Shown one piece after another: positions 1-8,751 of a stretch of 64,000 nucleotides of DNA. Source of the DNA: Flavobacteriaceae bacterium PS02336 (GTDB lineage Bacteria; Bacteroidota; Bacteroidia; Flavobacteriales; Flavobacteriaceae). The translations under genes were made by a program, and so were the position numbers. The DNA is taken from the NCBI GenBank assembly GCA_029960065.1, contig JASCOF010000002.1, forward strand, positions 967,386-1,031,385, given 5' to 3'. The notes below the pieces were generated by a model. That model saw nothing but the letters and a program-made list of their open reading frames with translations. It was not told the origin of the DNA and did not search any database. Positions within the stretch are counted from its first letter, which is position 1; each line of letters begins with the position of its first letter.

Positions 1-62
1 TTTGTAAAGGTTTTATTGAAAAAAATCTATTTTTATAGGTCTAAATTCTACAATCTAATTTG

Positions 63-70
63 TACATTTG
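63..70 (+). promoter_or_regulatory. -7 promoter element (TAnnTTTG) upstream of ctaB
   Basis: The bases TACATTTG match the Bacteroidota -7 consensus TAnnTTTG and are followed by GCAG, a common flavobacterial context. Transcription would start about 5-10 nt downstream, inside the stretch an in-frame TTG at 60 would translate, so this box argues for the later ctaB start at 105. No clear TTG -33 element is seen at the usual distance. Confidence 0.55.
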
Positions 71-104
71 CAGCACTCAAAAAAATACACAAACAACAAC
101 GGTA

Positions 105-1007
105 TTGAACGCTGCAAAAAATACATTATCAATCAAATCAATATTTCTAGATTTTAAAGAGATCACTAAAGCTGGTTTAGCTATCAGTGTTTTGTTTTCT
201 TCTATTGCAGGATATTTATTAGGAGTTGATTCTGATCATCCTTTTAAATGGAGTGTTTTGCTTGTTTTATCTATTGGCGGTTATTGTATGGTTGGCGCTT
301 CAAATGCTTTTAATCAGGTAATTGAAAAAGATATAGATTCTTTAATGGATCGTACCAAAAATCGTCCGGTTCCTTCTGGACGTATGTCTCCAAAAGTAGC
401 ATTGCTGGTAGCAAGTCTTTTAACCATTTTGGGAATCGCGCTTCTTTACACTATAAACGCAAAATCAGCAATGTTTGCTGCAGTTTCTATATTTCTTTAT
501 ACAAGTGTTTACACACCGCTAAAAACGGTTACATCATTATCTGTTTTTGTTGGAGCTTTTCCTGGAGCAATTCCGTTCATGCTGGGATGGGTTGCAGCAA
601 CAGGAGAATTTGGAATCGAAGCTGGAACCTTATTTTTAATTCAGTTCTTCTGGCAGTTTCCTCATTTCTGGTCTATCGGATGGTTTTTGTATGAAGATTA
701 TGAGAAAGCAGGAATATTTATGCTGCCAACAGGAAAAAAAGATAACGGAACGGCACTACAGATTATTTTGTATACAATTTGGCTTATAATAGCTTCGTTG
801 TTGCCAATGTTAGGTTTTACAGGACAGCTGTTTATTTCTCCAATTGCGGCAGTTTTAGTGTTTTTATTGGGGATCTGGATGCTTTTTTATGCAGTTAAGC
901 TGTATAAATTAAGAACTGCTAAAGCTGCAAGAACCTTAATGCTGGTAAGTGTATCTTATATTTCGCTTTTACAGATTGTATTTATAGTAGATAAATTTTT
1001 AAGATAG
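105..1007 (+). CDS. ctaB: protoheme IX farnesyltransferase (heme O synthase)
   Basis: Integral membrane UbiA-family prenyltransferase that adds farnesyl to heme b to give heme O, the precursor of the heme used by heme-copper oxidases. Length (300 aa), many hydrophobic segments and the Asp-rich prenyl-diphosphate motif DIDSLMDRTKNRP (about residues 76-88) fit the family. I chose the TTG at 105, giving a protein that begins MNAAKNTLS, because an earlier in-frame TTG at 60 precedes the predicted -7 box. It is the first gene of an oxidase assembly operon and lies 2 nt from the next gene. Oxidase subunits I and II are not in the window and probably lie upstream. Confidence 0.93.
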   Translation: MNAAKNTLSIKSIFLDFKEITKAGLAISVLFSSIAGYLLGVDSDHPFKWSVLLVLSIGGYCMVGASNAFNQVIEKDIDSLMDRTKNRPVPSGRMSPKVALLVASLLTILGIALLYTINAKSAMFAAVSIFLYTSVYTPLKTVTSLSVFVGAFPGAIPFMLGWVAATGEFGIEAGTLFLIQFFWQFPHFWSIGWFLYEDYEKAGIFMLPTGKKDNGTALQIILYTIWLIIASLLPMLGFTGQLFISPIAAVLVFLLGIWMLFYAVKLYKLRTAKAARTLMLVSVSYISLLQIVFIVDKFLR

Positions 1008-1009
1008 TT

Positions 1010-1597
1010 ATGGAAATGACAATGGAAATAAACGAAGAACAAGAAAGAAAATCCAAATCGGCTAAACTGATTTTGCTTTTTGCTATGGTAAGTATGACCA
1101 TGATGTTCGCCGGATTAACAAGTGCTTTTGTGGTAAGTAAATCAAGAGCAGACTGGTTAAAGGATTTTCAAATACCTGATGCCTTTTATTATAGCACAGC
1201 AGTTATTATAGGATGCAGCGTTGCTTTTTATTTTGCAAAAAAAGCAATTCAAAAAGATAACAGAAGTGCTGCTTCAGCTTTTCTTTTAGGAACATTGGCA
1301 TTAGGTGTTTTATTTGTTGTTTTACAATTTGTAGGTTTTGGACAAATAATAGAAAGCGGTTTTTACATGACAGGACAAGGTAGCTCAATTACTACAACTT
1401 TCCTTTATGTAATTGCTTTAATGCACTTACTGCACGTTGCGGGAGGGTTAATTTCACTTTTAATTATAATTTATAATCATTTTAAACAAAAATACAATTC
1501 GACTCAAACTCTTGGTATAGAACTAGGTGCGATGTATTGGCACTTTTTGGATTTATTATGGGTATTATTATTTTTATTTTTATATTTCTTTAAATAA
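1010..1597 (+). CDS. cytochrome c oxidase subunit III family protein (first copy)
   Basis: A 195-residue membrane protein with about five hydrophobic segments and the subunit III C-terminal signature, including the paired motifs HLLHVAGGL and YWHFLDLLWVLLF. It should be a structural subunit of the aa3/caa3-type terminal oxidase in the inner membrane. It is short, like the five-helix subunit III form. It follows ctaB by 2 nt and precedes a second, longer subunit III gene, so the operon has two subunit III paralogs. Assignment to a specific oxidase is inferred from neighbours. Confidence 0.88.
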   Translation: MEMTMEINEEQERKSKSAKLILLFAMVSMTMMFAGLTSAFVVSKSRADWLKDFQIPDAFYYSTAVIIGCSVAFYFAKKAIQKDNRSAASAFLLGTLALGVLFVVLQFVGFGQIIESGFYMTGQGSSITTTFLYVIALMHLLHVAGGLISLLIIIYNHFKQKYNSTQTLGIELGAMYWHFLDLLWVLLFLFLYFFK

Positions 1598-1639
1598 GAA
1601 AAAAACGTAAATTTGGGAACTTTTTAACGAATATCTTTT

Positions 1640-2626
1640 ATGGGAGCGACAGTTACTACTGCAAACAACGACGAAAAAACTTGGGGAGGCGGTCATGAGA
1701 TCCAGCCACTAGGATCAAGTTATGGTAAAATGATGATGTGGTTTTTTATCGTATCAGATGCCTTAACATTCTCTGGATTTCTAGGAGCTTACGGTTTTTC
1801 TAGATTTAAATTTATTGAAACTTGGCCTTTGGCTGATGAAGTGTTTACTCACTTTCCATTTATGCATGGTGTTGCGGCTCCAATGTATTATGTAGCATTA
1901 ATGACTTTTATTTTGATCTTTTCTTCTGTAACAATGGTTTTGGCTGTTGATGCAGGTCACCAATTGAAAAAGACAAAAGTTGCAATTTATATGTTCTTAA
2001 CAATTATTGGAGGTCTTATTTTCGTTGGTTCTCAAGCTTGGGAATGGAAAAACTTCATTAAAGGAGAATATGGTGCAGTTGAAACTGCTGGAGGTAGTTT
2101 ACTTCAGTTTGTGGATAAAGATGGTAAAAGAGTAGCTTTAGCTGAATTTGCTGTTAAATTGCCAGAACAAAGAGAAGCTTTAACAAGAAGCCATTCAACT
2201 TGGTTTATGGAAGATGCTGAATCGCAGCCTAGCTTTACTGTAGCTGAAATTCAAGCAGGATTTAAAGCACATCCAGAAGTTTTAATTAGAACAGAAAAAC
2301 TTACTGATAAAAAGAAAAAGACTATTTTATCAAGAGAAGAATCTGAAGCTCATTTAGCAACTGCTAAATATGTAGTTGAAGGTGCTAACTTGATTAGAAA
2401 CGAATATGGTAATAAATTATTCGCTGATTTCTTCTTCTTCATTACAGGATTCCACGGATTCCACGTATTCTCAGGAGTTATTATCAATATCATTATTTTC
2501 TTTAATGTATTATTAGGTACTTATGAGAAGAGAAGAAGCTACGAAATGGTTGAGAAAGTTGGTTTATACTGGCACTTCGTAGATTTAGTTTGGGTATTTG
2601 TATTTACAGTTTTCTACCTAGTTTAA
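1640..2626 (+). CDS. cytochrome c oxidase subunit III, long form with soluble insertion
   Basis: A 328-residue heme-copper oxidase subunit III. The N-terminal helices (MMMWFFIVSDALTF) and C-terminal helices (GFHGFHVFSGV and YWHFVDLVWVFVF) are typical. Between them, at about residues 141-258, sits a hydrophilic Lys/Glu-rich stretch of about 115 residues that ordinary subunit III lacks. By topology this is a loop between two helices and could be a docking domain. The gene is 43 nt after the shorter paralog and 20 nt before the subunit IV gene. Confidence 0.9.
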   Translation: MGATVTTANNDEKTWGGGHEIQPLGSSYGKMMMWFFIVSDALTFSGFLGAYGFSRFKFIETWPLADEVFTHFPFMHGVAAPMYYVALMTFILIFSSVTMVLAVDAGHQLKKTKVAIYMFLTIIGGLIFVGSQAWEWKNFIKGEYGAVETAGGSLLQFVDKDGKRVALAEFAVKLPEQREALTRSHSTWFMEDAESQPSFTVAEIQAGFKAHPEVLIRTEKLTDKKKKTILSREESEAHLATAKYVVEGANLIRNEYGNKLFADFFFFITGFHGFHVFSGVIINIIIFFNVLLGTYEKRRSYEMVEKVGLYWHFVDLVWVFVFTVFYLV

Positions 2627-2645
2627 TTTTTAGAATTTAATTATT

Positions 2646-2996
2646 ATGTCACACGAGCACGTATCAAATACAAAAAGAATCTGGTTTGTTTTTGGATTAC
2701 TTTCATTAGTAACTACAGTAGAAGTTATCTTAGGTATCTACAAACCTGCATCATTAGAATTTACGCATTTTATCGGTTTGAATTTGTTAAACTGGATTTT
2801 CTATATCCTAACAATTTTCAAAGCATACTATATTGTATGGGCATTTATGCACATGGAAGGTGAAAAAAGCAGCCTTAGATGGTCTGTTGTTTCTCCTGTT
2901 ATCTTCCTAGTTTTATATTTATTGTTTATTCTGTTAACAGAAGGACATTATATTTATGGGGTTTTTAAAGATTCTACTATTAAATGGAATTTTTAA
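2646..2996 (+). CDS. cytochrome c oxidase subunit IV family protein (CyoD/CtaF-like)
   Basis: Small membrane protein of 116 residues with three hydrophobic segments (about residues 12-29, 43-68 and 80-101) and the motif FKAYYIVWAFMHM, typical of prokaryotic oxidase subunit IV. It is the last structural gene before an intrinsic terminator, which fits a small accessory subunit stabilising the oxidase. The ATG at 2646 is the only good start. Confidence 0.87.
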   Translation: MSHEHVSNTKRIWFVFGLLSLVTTVEVILGIYKPASLEFTHFIGLNLLNWIFYILTIFKAYYIVWAFMHMEGEKSSLRWSVVSPVIFLVLYLLFILLTEGHYIYGVFKDSTIKWNF

Positions 2997-3018
2997 CATG
3001 ATATTAATTCGAAAAGAG

Positions 3019-3042
3019 TCCCGATAACATCGGGATTTTTTT
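3019..3042 (+). terminator. intrinsic terminator after oxidase subunit IV
   Basis: A perfect 7-bp stem TCCCGAT/ATCGGGA with an AAC loop is followed by seven T. It separates the ctaB-oxidase genes from the SCO-like genes. The end of its T tract is also the start of the -7 box at 3042. Confidence 0.85.
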
Positions 3043-3049
3043 ATTTTTG
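3042..3049 (+). promoter_or_regulatory. -7 promoter element for the SCO-like gene
   Basis: TATTTTTG matches TAnnTTTG and begins in the T tract of the preceding terminator, 25 nt before the ATG at 3075. No convincing -33 TTG is visible. Confidence 0.5.
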
Positions 3050-3074
3050 TACCTCAATAATTTCCGTTAATACA

Positions 3075-3716
3075 ATGAAAAAAAATATAGTTCTCTTTGT
3101 ACTTTTTGTTCTGCCAATTGTAGCTTATTTATTTTTTGCTTCTGGTGTAAATAGTTTTACAACTCTTCCAGTAATTACACCAAAAGTTGCCGATTTTGGA
3201 GATTGGAAATCATTAAACGGAAAAAAGGTTTCTCTCGATAAAAAAATTACAGTGCTTGGATTTTCAGGTTCAAATATTCTAGAGAACAGAGGGAATTATT
3301 TTAATCTAAATGAAAAAATCTACAAACGTTACAATGGTTTTGAAGATCTTCAGTTTGTAATTTTATGCCCGCTTGGCACTGAAAAAGAAGCTCAGAAAAT
3401 TGTAGATGCTTTATCTCCTTTTACAGACGTGAAAAACTGGAACTTTGTTTTTGCATCAAAGGAAGAAATTCAGAAATTTTATGACCAGCTTCATTTAAAA
3501 GGAAAACTAAATCAAAATCTTGGAACTTCAAGTGTTTATATCGTAGATAAAGAACGCAACCTTAGAGGAAGAAAAGATCAAAAAGAATATAAAGAAGGCT
3601 ATGATACTTTTCATCCATCAGAATTAAGTAATGAAATGCTGGATGATTTCAAAATCATTTTATACGAATACCGCGCCGCTTTAAAGAAAAATCATAACGC
3701 TACAAAGCAACTTTAA
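3075..3716 (+). CDS. SCO-like membrane-anchored thioredoxin-fold protein lacking the CxxxC motif
   Basis: A 213-residue protein with one N-terminal membrane anchor (about residues 4-24). Its layout parallels the true SCO protein encoded just downstream: NWNFVFASKEEIQKF here matches NWNFLTGDKSVIMDL there, and VYIVDKERNLRGRKDQ matches FALIDKDGNIRCRKDE. At the place of the SCO copper motif CPSIC it has no cysteines, and the copper-ligand His is missing. I infer a redox- and copper-inactive SCO paralog, perhaps a structural partner in oxidase assembly. It has no recognised domain name that I know of. Confidence 0.7.
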   Translation: MKKNIVLFVLFVLPIVAYLFFASGVNSFTTLPVITPKVADFGDWKSLNGKKVSLDKKITVLGFSGSNILENRGNYFNLNEKIYKRYNGFEDLQFVILCPLGTEKEAQKIVDALSPFTDVKNWNFVFASKEEIQKFYDQLHLKGKLNQNLGTSSVYIVDKERNLRGRKDQKEYKEGYDTFHPSELSNEMLDDFKIILYEYRAALKKNHNATKQL

Positions 3717-3728
3717 TAATCATTTATA

Positions 3729-4415
3729 ATGTTTAAAAATAAATCATATATAGGAATTTCCTTTATTATTTTGATTTTTGGGATTTATGCTGTTCCTAAA
3801 ATTGTAGATCGAATTAAAAACGGAGATGTTGTAAAAGGAAATCGTTTGGATAACGTTGAAGCGAAATCTTCAAAAGAAGCGAAGCTTTTGACAATTGGGC
3901 CAGCTCCAAAATTCGAATTAACGAATCAAGATAATGTGAAAGTTTCTAATGAAACTTATAAAGGGAAAGTATATGTTTTAGAGTTCTTTTTTACAACTTG
4001 TCCTTCAATTTGTCCAAAAATGAATATGAGTATGCTGGAAATAGAAAAGACCTTTTTTGGTAATCCTAATTTCGGAATTGTTTCTATAACAATCGATCCG
4101 AAACATGATACTCCACAGGTTTTAAAAGATCATGCTAAATTACTCGGCGTAAAATCTTCGAACTGGAATTTCCTGACAGGTGATAAAAGCGTAATTATGG
4201 ATTTATCGAACAAAGGATTTAATCTTTACGCAGGTGAAAATGATAAAGTGAGCGGAGGTTTTGAACATTCTGGTTTATTTGCTTTAATTGATAAAGACGG
4301 GAATATTCGTTGTAGAAAAGATGAATTTGGGAATCCAAATATTTATTATGACGGTTTAGATAAAAAAGGAGTTCGTGATATTCAGCAAGACATTAAAATT
4401 TTATTAGAAGAATAA
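3729..4415 (+). CDS. SCO1/SenC family copper chaperone
   Basis: A 228-residue membrane-anchored thioredoxin-fold protein that delivers copper to, or reduces, the CuA site of cytochrome oxidase subunit II. The copper motif C91-P-S-I-C95 and the distal ligand His180 (in FEHSGLF) are all present, as is the family segment ITIDPKHDTP. One hydrophobic anchor lies near the N terminus (about residues 5-24), so the domain faces the periplasm. It is 12 nt after the cysteine-less paralog and 2 nt before the DUF420 gene, clearly in one operon. Confidence 0.92.
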   Translation: MFKNKSYIGISFIILIFGIYAVPKIVDRIKNGDVVKGNRLDNVEAKSSKEAKLLTIGPAPKFELTNQDNVKVSNETYKGKVYVLEFFFTTCPSICPKMNMSMLEIEKTFFGNPNFGIVSITIDPKHDTPQVLKDHAKLLGVKSSNWNFLTGDKSVIMDLSNKGFNLYAGENDKVSGGFEHSGLFALIDKDGNIRCRKDEFGNPNIYYDGLDKKGVRDIQQDIKILLEE

Positions 4416-4417
4416 AA

Positions 4418-4960
4418 ATGGAAGATAATACTTTAGAGAAAAAATATAATAAATTTATTATTGCAGTTTCAATTGTAATTCCGGTTGTTGTAGCAATTTT
4501 GTTTGGGGTTAAATTAAAAGATTTTGGTTTTAATGTAGAACCTTTGTCGTTTTTACCTCCAATTTATGCCACAACAAATGGTATTACGGCAGTTGTGTTA
4601 GTTTGGGCTGTTTTAGCAATTAAAAAAGGAAATCAAAAATTACACGAAAGATTAATGACTTTTGCTATTGCATTGTCAGTTGCATTTTTGGTAATGTATG
4701 TAGCATATCATATGACTTCAGATTCTACAAAATATGGAGGAGAAGGGGCATTGCGTTATGTGTATTTCTTTATTCTTGTAACGCACATTTTACTATCTAT
4801 TGCAATTATTCCGCTTGTTTTAATAACCTACGTTAGAGCCCTTGCAAAACGTTTTGACAGACATAGAAAAATAGCTAAAATTACTTTTCCGCTTTGGTTG
4901 TATGTTGCTGTAACGGGAGTAGTGGTTTACTTAATGATTTCACCATATTATGTACACTAA
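4418..4960 (+). CDS. DUF420 family membrane protein (YozB-like)
   Basis: A 180-residue membrane protein with about five hydrophobic segments. Conserved histidines in HERLMTFAIAL, YHMTSD and THILLSI, and the sequence FDRHRKIAKITFPLWLYVAVTG, are characteristic of the DUF420 family, whose members are usually next to SCO and oxidase assembly genes. The function is unproven; the context suggests a role in oxidase biogenesis, with the His residues as possible metal ligands. Its end overlaps the next gene by 11 bp. Confidence 0.88.
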   Translation: MEDNTLEKKYNKFIIAVSIVIPVVVAILFGVKLKDFGFNVEPLSFLPPIYATTNGITAVVLVWAVLAIKKGNQKLHERLMTFAIALSVAFLVMYVAYHMTSDSTKYGGEGALRYVYFFILVTHILLSIAIIPLVLITYVRALAKRFDRHRKIAKITFPLWLYVAVTGVVVYLMISPYYVH

Positions 4961-5210
4961 AACAAAAAATATTCAAATTTTGAATTCCAAATTTCAAACT
5001 CTATTTTTTGGAATTTGTATTTTTTTAATTGGAATTTCAGCAAACGCGCAGTGTGCTATGTGCCGTGCGGCTTTATCAGGTGATTCCAATATTAAAAAGG
5101 CTGAAGCAGTAAATGATGGAATTGTTTATTTGATGGTAATTCCTTACCTGTTGGTAATAATAATAGGATATTTAATTTATCGAATGTATAAAAAGAAAAA
5201 AGCAGTGTAA
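4950..5210 (+). CDS. small membrane protein with CxxC motif, end of the oxidase assembly operon
   Basis: An 86-residue protein with a signal-like hydrophobic segment (about residues 18-33), the mature sequence ANAQCAMCRAAL, and a second transmembrane helix (about residues 58-78) before a Lys-rich tail. The twin cysteines sit just after the signal region and would face the periplasm. Its start overlaps the DUF420 gene by 11 bp, implying coupled translation. I know of no named family. Position and the CxxC suggest a metal- or thiol-handling factor for oxidase assembly. The stop codon lies inside the terminator stem. Confidence 0.75.
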   Translation: MYTKTKNIQILNSKFQTLFFGICIFLIGISANAQCAMCRAALSGDSNIKKAEAVNDGIVYLMVIPYLLVIIIGYLIYRMYKKKKAV

Positions 5211-5229
5211 TTTACACTGCTTTTTTTTT
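5201..5229. terminator. bidirectional terminator between convergent genes
   Basis: The inverted repeat AGCAGTGTAA/TTACACTGCT (5201-5210 and 5212-5221) is followed by a run of T on the plus strand and, on the minus strand, by a T-rich stretch complementary to aaaaagaaaaa. It can end transcripts from both the oxidase operon and the DUF4403 gene. The upstream stop TAA is part of the stem. Confidence 0.8.
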
Positions 5230-6634
5230 ATTTCAATCCATTGACAGATACATTGACCGTTCCATTTATTTTGATAAAAGCGATTATGGCTTGATTAGTG
5301 AGCTGAATTTTATCAAACTGAATGTCCTCCATTTTTCCATTTACAAATACGCCAGGCATCGGAGAATAGTTTTTTAGATAACCTGCCATATTCTTTTTGC
5401 CTTCTTCTAAATTCGGTTGAATAGAGTAACGGCAGCTTTCTTCCATTTTTCTTAAAATGTAACCTTGTCCAAGCCAGCTAGCTGTTCGCATTAATTTGCT
5501 TTTAGTATCTAATACATAATCTAATTTGTCAAAATAAATTTCTTTAGTCTGCGGATTGTATTGTGGGGAACCGTTTAGATAAAGTGTTCCGTTTATAGCC
5601 CCTAAAACATCTAAAGCAATCACCATTTTTCCATTTTTATGCCAAATAGAAACATTTTTAACGGTTACTTTTTTATTTCCTGATCCAAATTCCTGACCAG
5701 CAAAATTCTTTGTCATGATTTTTGAAGCATCAATATAACTTGAAATCGCAGCAATATTAGCAGAAATCTGATTTGGGATTTTGGCTACCGGTTTTAATAC
5801 TATTTTATTAGCATTAAATTTTGATTCTGGCTGTTTGCCGACAATGGTTTCCATATTGCATTTCATGCCCATATCAAGTAAAAAAGAATCATTTTTAAGT
5901 TTTGCGTTTGTAGAGTAAATTTCGATAGGAACAATTCGCAGCCAGCTTTCGTAAGTATCACTCATTTGAAAAGGAGTGCATATTTTTTCGACAGCTTGGA
6001 GAACATTTGGTTTAAAATCCATCGATTTCTCTATTGTTTCGTCTATCGTTTTTTCTAGTTTGCCTTTGAAAATAGAAATAGCAGGATTTATTAAATAAGT
6101 AATAGGCATATTTTTACCAAAAACATTCATTGTAGGACTTTCGTTCCAATCAATAGATTTGAATTCGGTTTTTGTGCTGAGTTTCCAGTTGGTCAGGGCT
6201 GTTTCACTGGATAACGTTATAATTCCATTTAAATTAAATTCTCTTACATCATAAAGTGCTACGCCCAGTTTTTTTGTGCCAATGCGGTATTTGATATTCG
6301 CTTTAAGCGGTAAAATAGTTTTTATTCTTTTATCCGAACTAGAAGGATCATTTTGAATTTTAATCGGAGCCTGTTTCCAGATTTTCATTTCAATATCATC
6401 ATCTTCAATATTATTGTCTTCGTAAATTAATCCATTTAAGAAAGCATTAGTTTGGTTTTCGATATCACTTAATTTGATTGTAATTGGTAAGTTGATAAAC
6501 GATGGACTGCTGTCATAAATCAACGGACTAGCGTCATCTGGTTCGGGTTTTAAAGTTTCTAATTTTTGAGCTGTAGAGCAGCTTGTTAGTACTGCAAGTA
6601 CTATAAACATTGAAATAAGTGAAGTAAGCTTCAT
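5228..6634 (-). CDS. DUF4403 family lipoprotein
   Basis: A 468-residue lipoprotein with a signal peptide and lipobox LTSCSTAQ (Cys at about residue 19), so it is predicted to be lipid-anchored in an envelope membrane. The body resembles the DUF4403 family of Bacteroidota: the early segment LPITIKLSDIENQTNAFLNG, paired tubular-lipid-binding-like halves, and a C-terminal INGTVNVSVNGLK. Function is unknown; the fold suggests lipid or hydrophobic ligand binding. It is monocistronic, convergent with the oxidase operon and divergent from the ABC exporter. Confidence 0.82.
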   Translation of the reverse strand: MKLTSLISMFIVLAVLTSCSTAQKLETLKPEPDDASPLIYDSSPSFINLPITIKLSDIENQTNAFLNGLIYEDNNIEDDDIEMKIWKQAPIKIQNDPSSSDKRIKTILPLKANIKYRIGTKKLGVALYDVREFNLNGIITLSSETALTNWKLSTKTEFKSIDWNESPTMNVFGKNMPITYLINPAISIFKGKLEKTIDETIEKSMDFKPNVLQAVEKICTPFQMSDTYESWLRIVPIEIYSTNAKLKNDSFLLDMGMKCNMETIVGKQPESKFNANKIVLKPVAKIPNQISANIAAISSYIDASKIMTKNFAGQEFGSGNKKVTVKNVSIWHKNGKMVIALDVLGAINGTLYLNGSPQYNPQTKEIYFDKLDYVLDTKSKLMRTASWLGQGYILRKMEESCRYSIQPNLEEGKKNMAGYLKNYSPMPGVFVNGKMEDIQFDKIQLTNQAIIAFIKINGTVNVSVNGLK

Positions 6635-6810
6635 TAAGATAGGTTTTAAAAACGAGATAAAATTACGAAAACAATCATATTTTATTAAAAAAGTGTAACA
6701 ATTACTAAAGTTTGAAGTCTAATACTAAATAGGTAACATAATTATTAACTTTTTATTATCATAAATTACTTAATAAAAATGTTATTATTGTCTAAAAATT
6801 TAACAATACC

Positions 6811-7512
6811 ATGATCGAAATTAAAGATTTACACAAATCCTATAAGATGGGAAGTTCGGAATTACACGTACTAAAAGGTATTAATTTCAATATTGAAGAA
6901 GGTGAATTAGTTGCGATCATGGGATCATCTGGTTCTGGTAAATCTACGCTTCTTAATATTTTAGGAATTTTGGATGAAGCCGATTCTGGAAGTTATATTT
7001 TAGATAAAACTCCCATAAAAAAATTAAACGAAACCCTTGCTTCAAAATATCGTAATAAATTTTTAGGTTTTGTTTTTCAGTCTTTTAATTTAATTAATTA
7101 CAAAACGGCATTAGATAATGTGGCAATGCCATTGTATTACCAAGGAATTAAAAGAAAAGAACGTTATGAAATTGCGATGAGATATCTTGAAAAAGTAGGT
7201 TTAGGATCTCACTCTCATCATTTACCAAGTGAACTTTCTGGGGGACAAAAACAACGTGTGGCGATTGCAAGAGCATTAGCTTCAAATCCGAAAGTTTTAT
7301 TGGCCGATGAACCAACAGGAGCTTTAGATACTAAAACTTCTTATGAAGTAATGGAATTGATTCAAGGAATTAATGATGAAGGCAAAACCATTCTAATTGT
7401 TACTCACGAGCCAGATATTGCCGCAATGTGCAAAAGAAATGTAGTCCTAAAAGATGGATTAATCATTGATGATAAAAAAGTAGAACAAGTTAGAGCTTCG
7501 TCTTATGTTTAA
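6811..7512 (+). CDS. ABC transporter ATP-binding protein (MacB/LolD type)
   Basis: A 233-residue ATPase. Walker A GSSGSGKST is at residues 38-46, the signature LSGGQKQR starts at residue 142, Walker B VLLADEP is at 162-168 and the H-switch His is at 199. The size and short Q-loop region match the MacB/LolD/FtsE branch, which drives FtsX-like permeases without transporting substrate across the membrane itself. It overlaps the first permease gene by 8 bp. Together with the permeases, adaptors and TolC it should form a tripartite exporter or envelope extraction machine; the substrate is not evident. Confidence 0.92.
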   Translation: MIEIKDLHKSYKMGSSELHVLKGINFNIEEGELVAIMGSSGSGKSTLLNILGILDEADSGSYILDKTPIKKLNETLASKYRNKFLGFVFQSFNLINYKTALDNVAMPLYYQGIKRKERYEIAMRYLEKVGLGSHSHHLPSELSGGQKQRVAIARALASNPKVLLADEPTGALDTKTSYEVMELIQGINDEGKTILIVTHEPDIAAMCKRNVVLKDGLIIDDKKVEQVRASSYV

Positions 7513-8749
7513 TATTGAACGCTGGCAGGAAATATTTGAAGCTATCTCTAAAAACCGTTTAAGAACGTTTTTGACGGGAATCTCCGTAGCTTCTGGAATT
7601 TTCATTTTGGTGATTCTGCTTGGTGCAGGTAAAGGTCTTCAAAATGGAATTGAAAAACAATTTGAGCGTGATGCTGCTGGTATTATTGAGGTTTGGTCAG
7701 GAACTACAACTAAAGAATACAAAGGACTGAATCCTGGAAGACAAATCCAATTTAGAAATAGTGATTATAGTCAGTCTGTTCAAAAATTTGAAGACAAGTT
7801 AGATCTGCGTGCTTCGACAAATAATTATTGGGGACAGCCTTTTACTTATGGAAAAGAATCGGGAAGCTATCAGTTTAGGGGAGTTAATCCAGATTACGGC
7901 GGCATAGAAAATTTAACCATTGTCCAAGGACGCTACATAAACGCAAAGGATATCGAAAGCAATGCAAAAGTAGCGGTTATCGGAATGAAACTGAAAATGG
8001 ATATGCTTAAAGACAAAGAAGCCATTGGCGAGGAAATCTTAATTAATAATATCAGTTTTAAAGTAGTTGGAGTCTTTACAGATCCGGGAGGAGAGAGAGA
8101 AGAAACTCGCGCTTACCTGCCATTAACGACAGTTCAAAAAACGTTTGGTGGAGGTGATAAAATCAGTAATTTGTTTTTTACTTTAAAAAAGACCAGCAAC
8201 TATGATGAGGCCTTAGCACAATCAGAAAAATTTACTCAGGATTTAAAAGACTTGTTAAAGAGTAAAAACATGGTAGCTCCTGAAGATGATAGTGGTGTGG
8301 GAGTTTATAATTCTGTTAAAGATGCTAAGCAGTTTTATGATTTAAACTTATACATCAGACTCTTCTTTTGGTGGGTAGGTATTTGCACAATTATAGCAGG
8401 AGTAGTGGGTGTAAGTAATATCATGCTGATTATAGTGAAAGAACGTACAAAAGAAATTGGAATAAGAAAAGCGCTTGGAGCTTCACCATTTTCAATTATC
8501 TCAATGATTCTTCATGAATCCATATTTATTACAACCATTGCTGGCTTTGTTGGATTATTGGGAAGTTTGCTTTTATTGGAATTTGTTGGTCCAATGGTTC
8601 AGAGCGAATTTTTTAGAAACCCTGAAGTAGACTTTGGTGTAGCGTTGACAACCTTAATTTTACTTGTATTTGCAGGTGCGATGGCAGGTTTTTTTCCAGC
8701 ATACAGAGCCGCTAAAATTAAACCTATTGTAGCACTTAGAGACGAATAA
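7505..8749 (+). CDS. MacB-like ABC transporter permease (FtsX family), first
   Basis: A 414-residue permease with the MacB topology: one N-terminal helix (about residues 25-45), a large periplasmic domain, then three C-terminal helices. The conserved FtsX segment GVSNIMLIIVKERTKEIGIRK lies just after the second helix. It is paired with a close paralog 2 nt downstream, so the membrane unit is probably a heterodimer like LolC/LolE. The periplasmic domain should contact the adaptor protein. Confidence 0.92.
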   Translation: MFNIERWQEIFEAISKNRLRTFLTGISVASGIFILVILLGAGKGLQNGIEKQFERDAAGIIEVWSGTTTKEYKGLNPGRQIQFRNSDYSQSVQKFEDKLDLRASTNNYWGQPFTYGKESGSYQFRGVNPDYGGIENLTIVQGRYINAKDIESNAKVAVIGMKLKMDMLKDKEAIGEEILINNISFKVVGVFTDPGGEREETRAYLPLTTVQKTFGGGDKISNLFFTLKKTSNYDEALAQSEKFTQDLKDLLKSKNMVAPEDDSGVGVYNSVKDAKQFYDLNLYIRLFFWWVGICTIIAGVVGVSNIMLIIVKERTKEIGIRKALGASPFSIISMILHESIFITTIAGFVGLLGSLLLLEFVGPMVQSEFFRNPEVDFGVALTTLILLVFAGAMAGFFPAYRAAKIKPIVALRDE

Positions 8750-8751
8750 TC

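Noticed and set aside
60..104. Earlier ctaB start (TTG at 60)
   Set aside because: A promoter -7 box (63-70) lies inside this stretch; the protein from 105 looks like the family.
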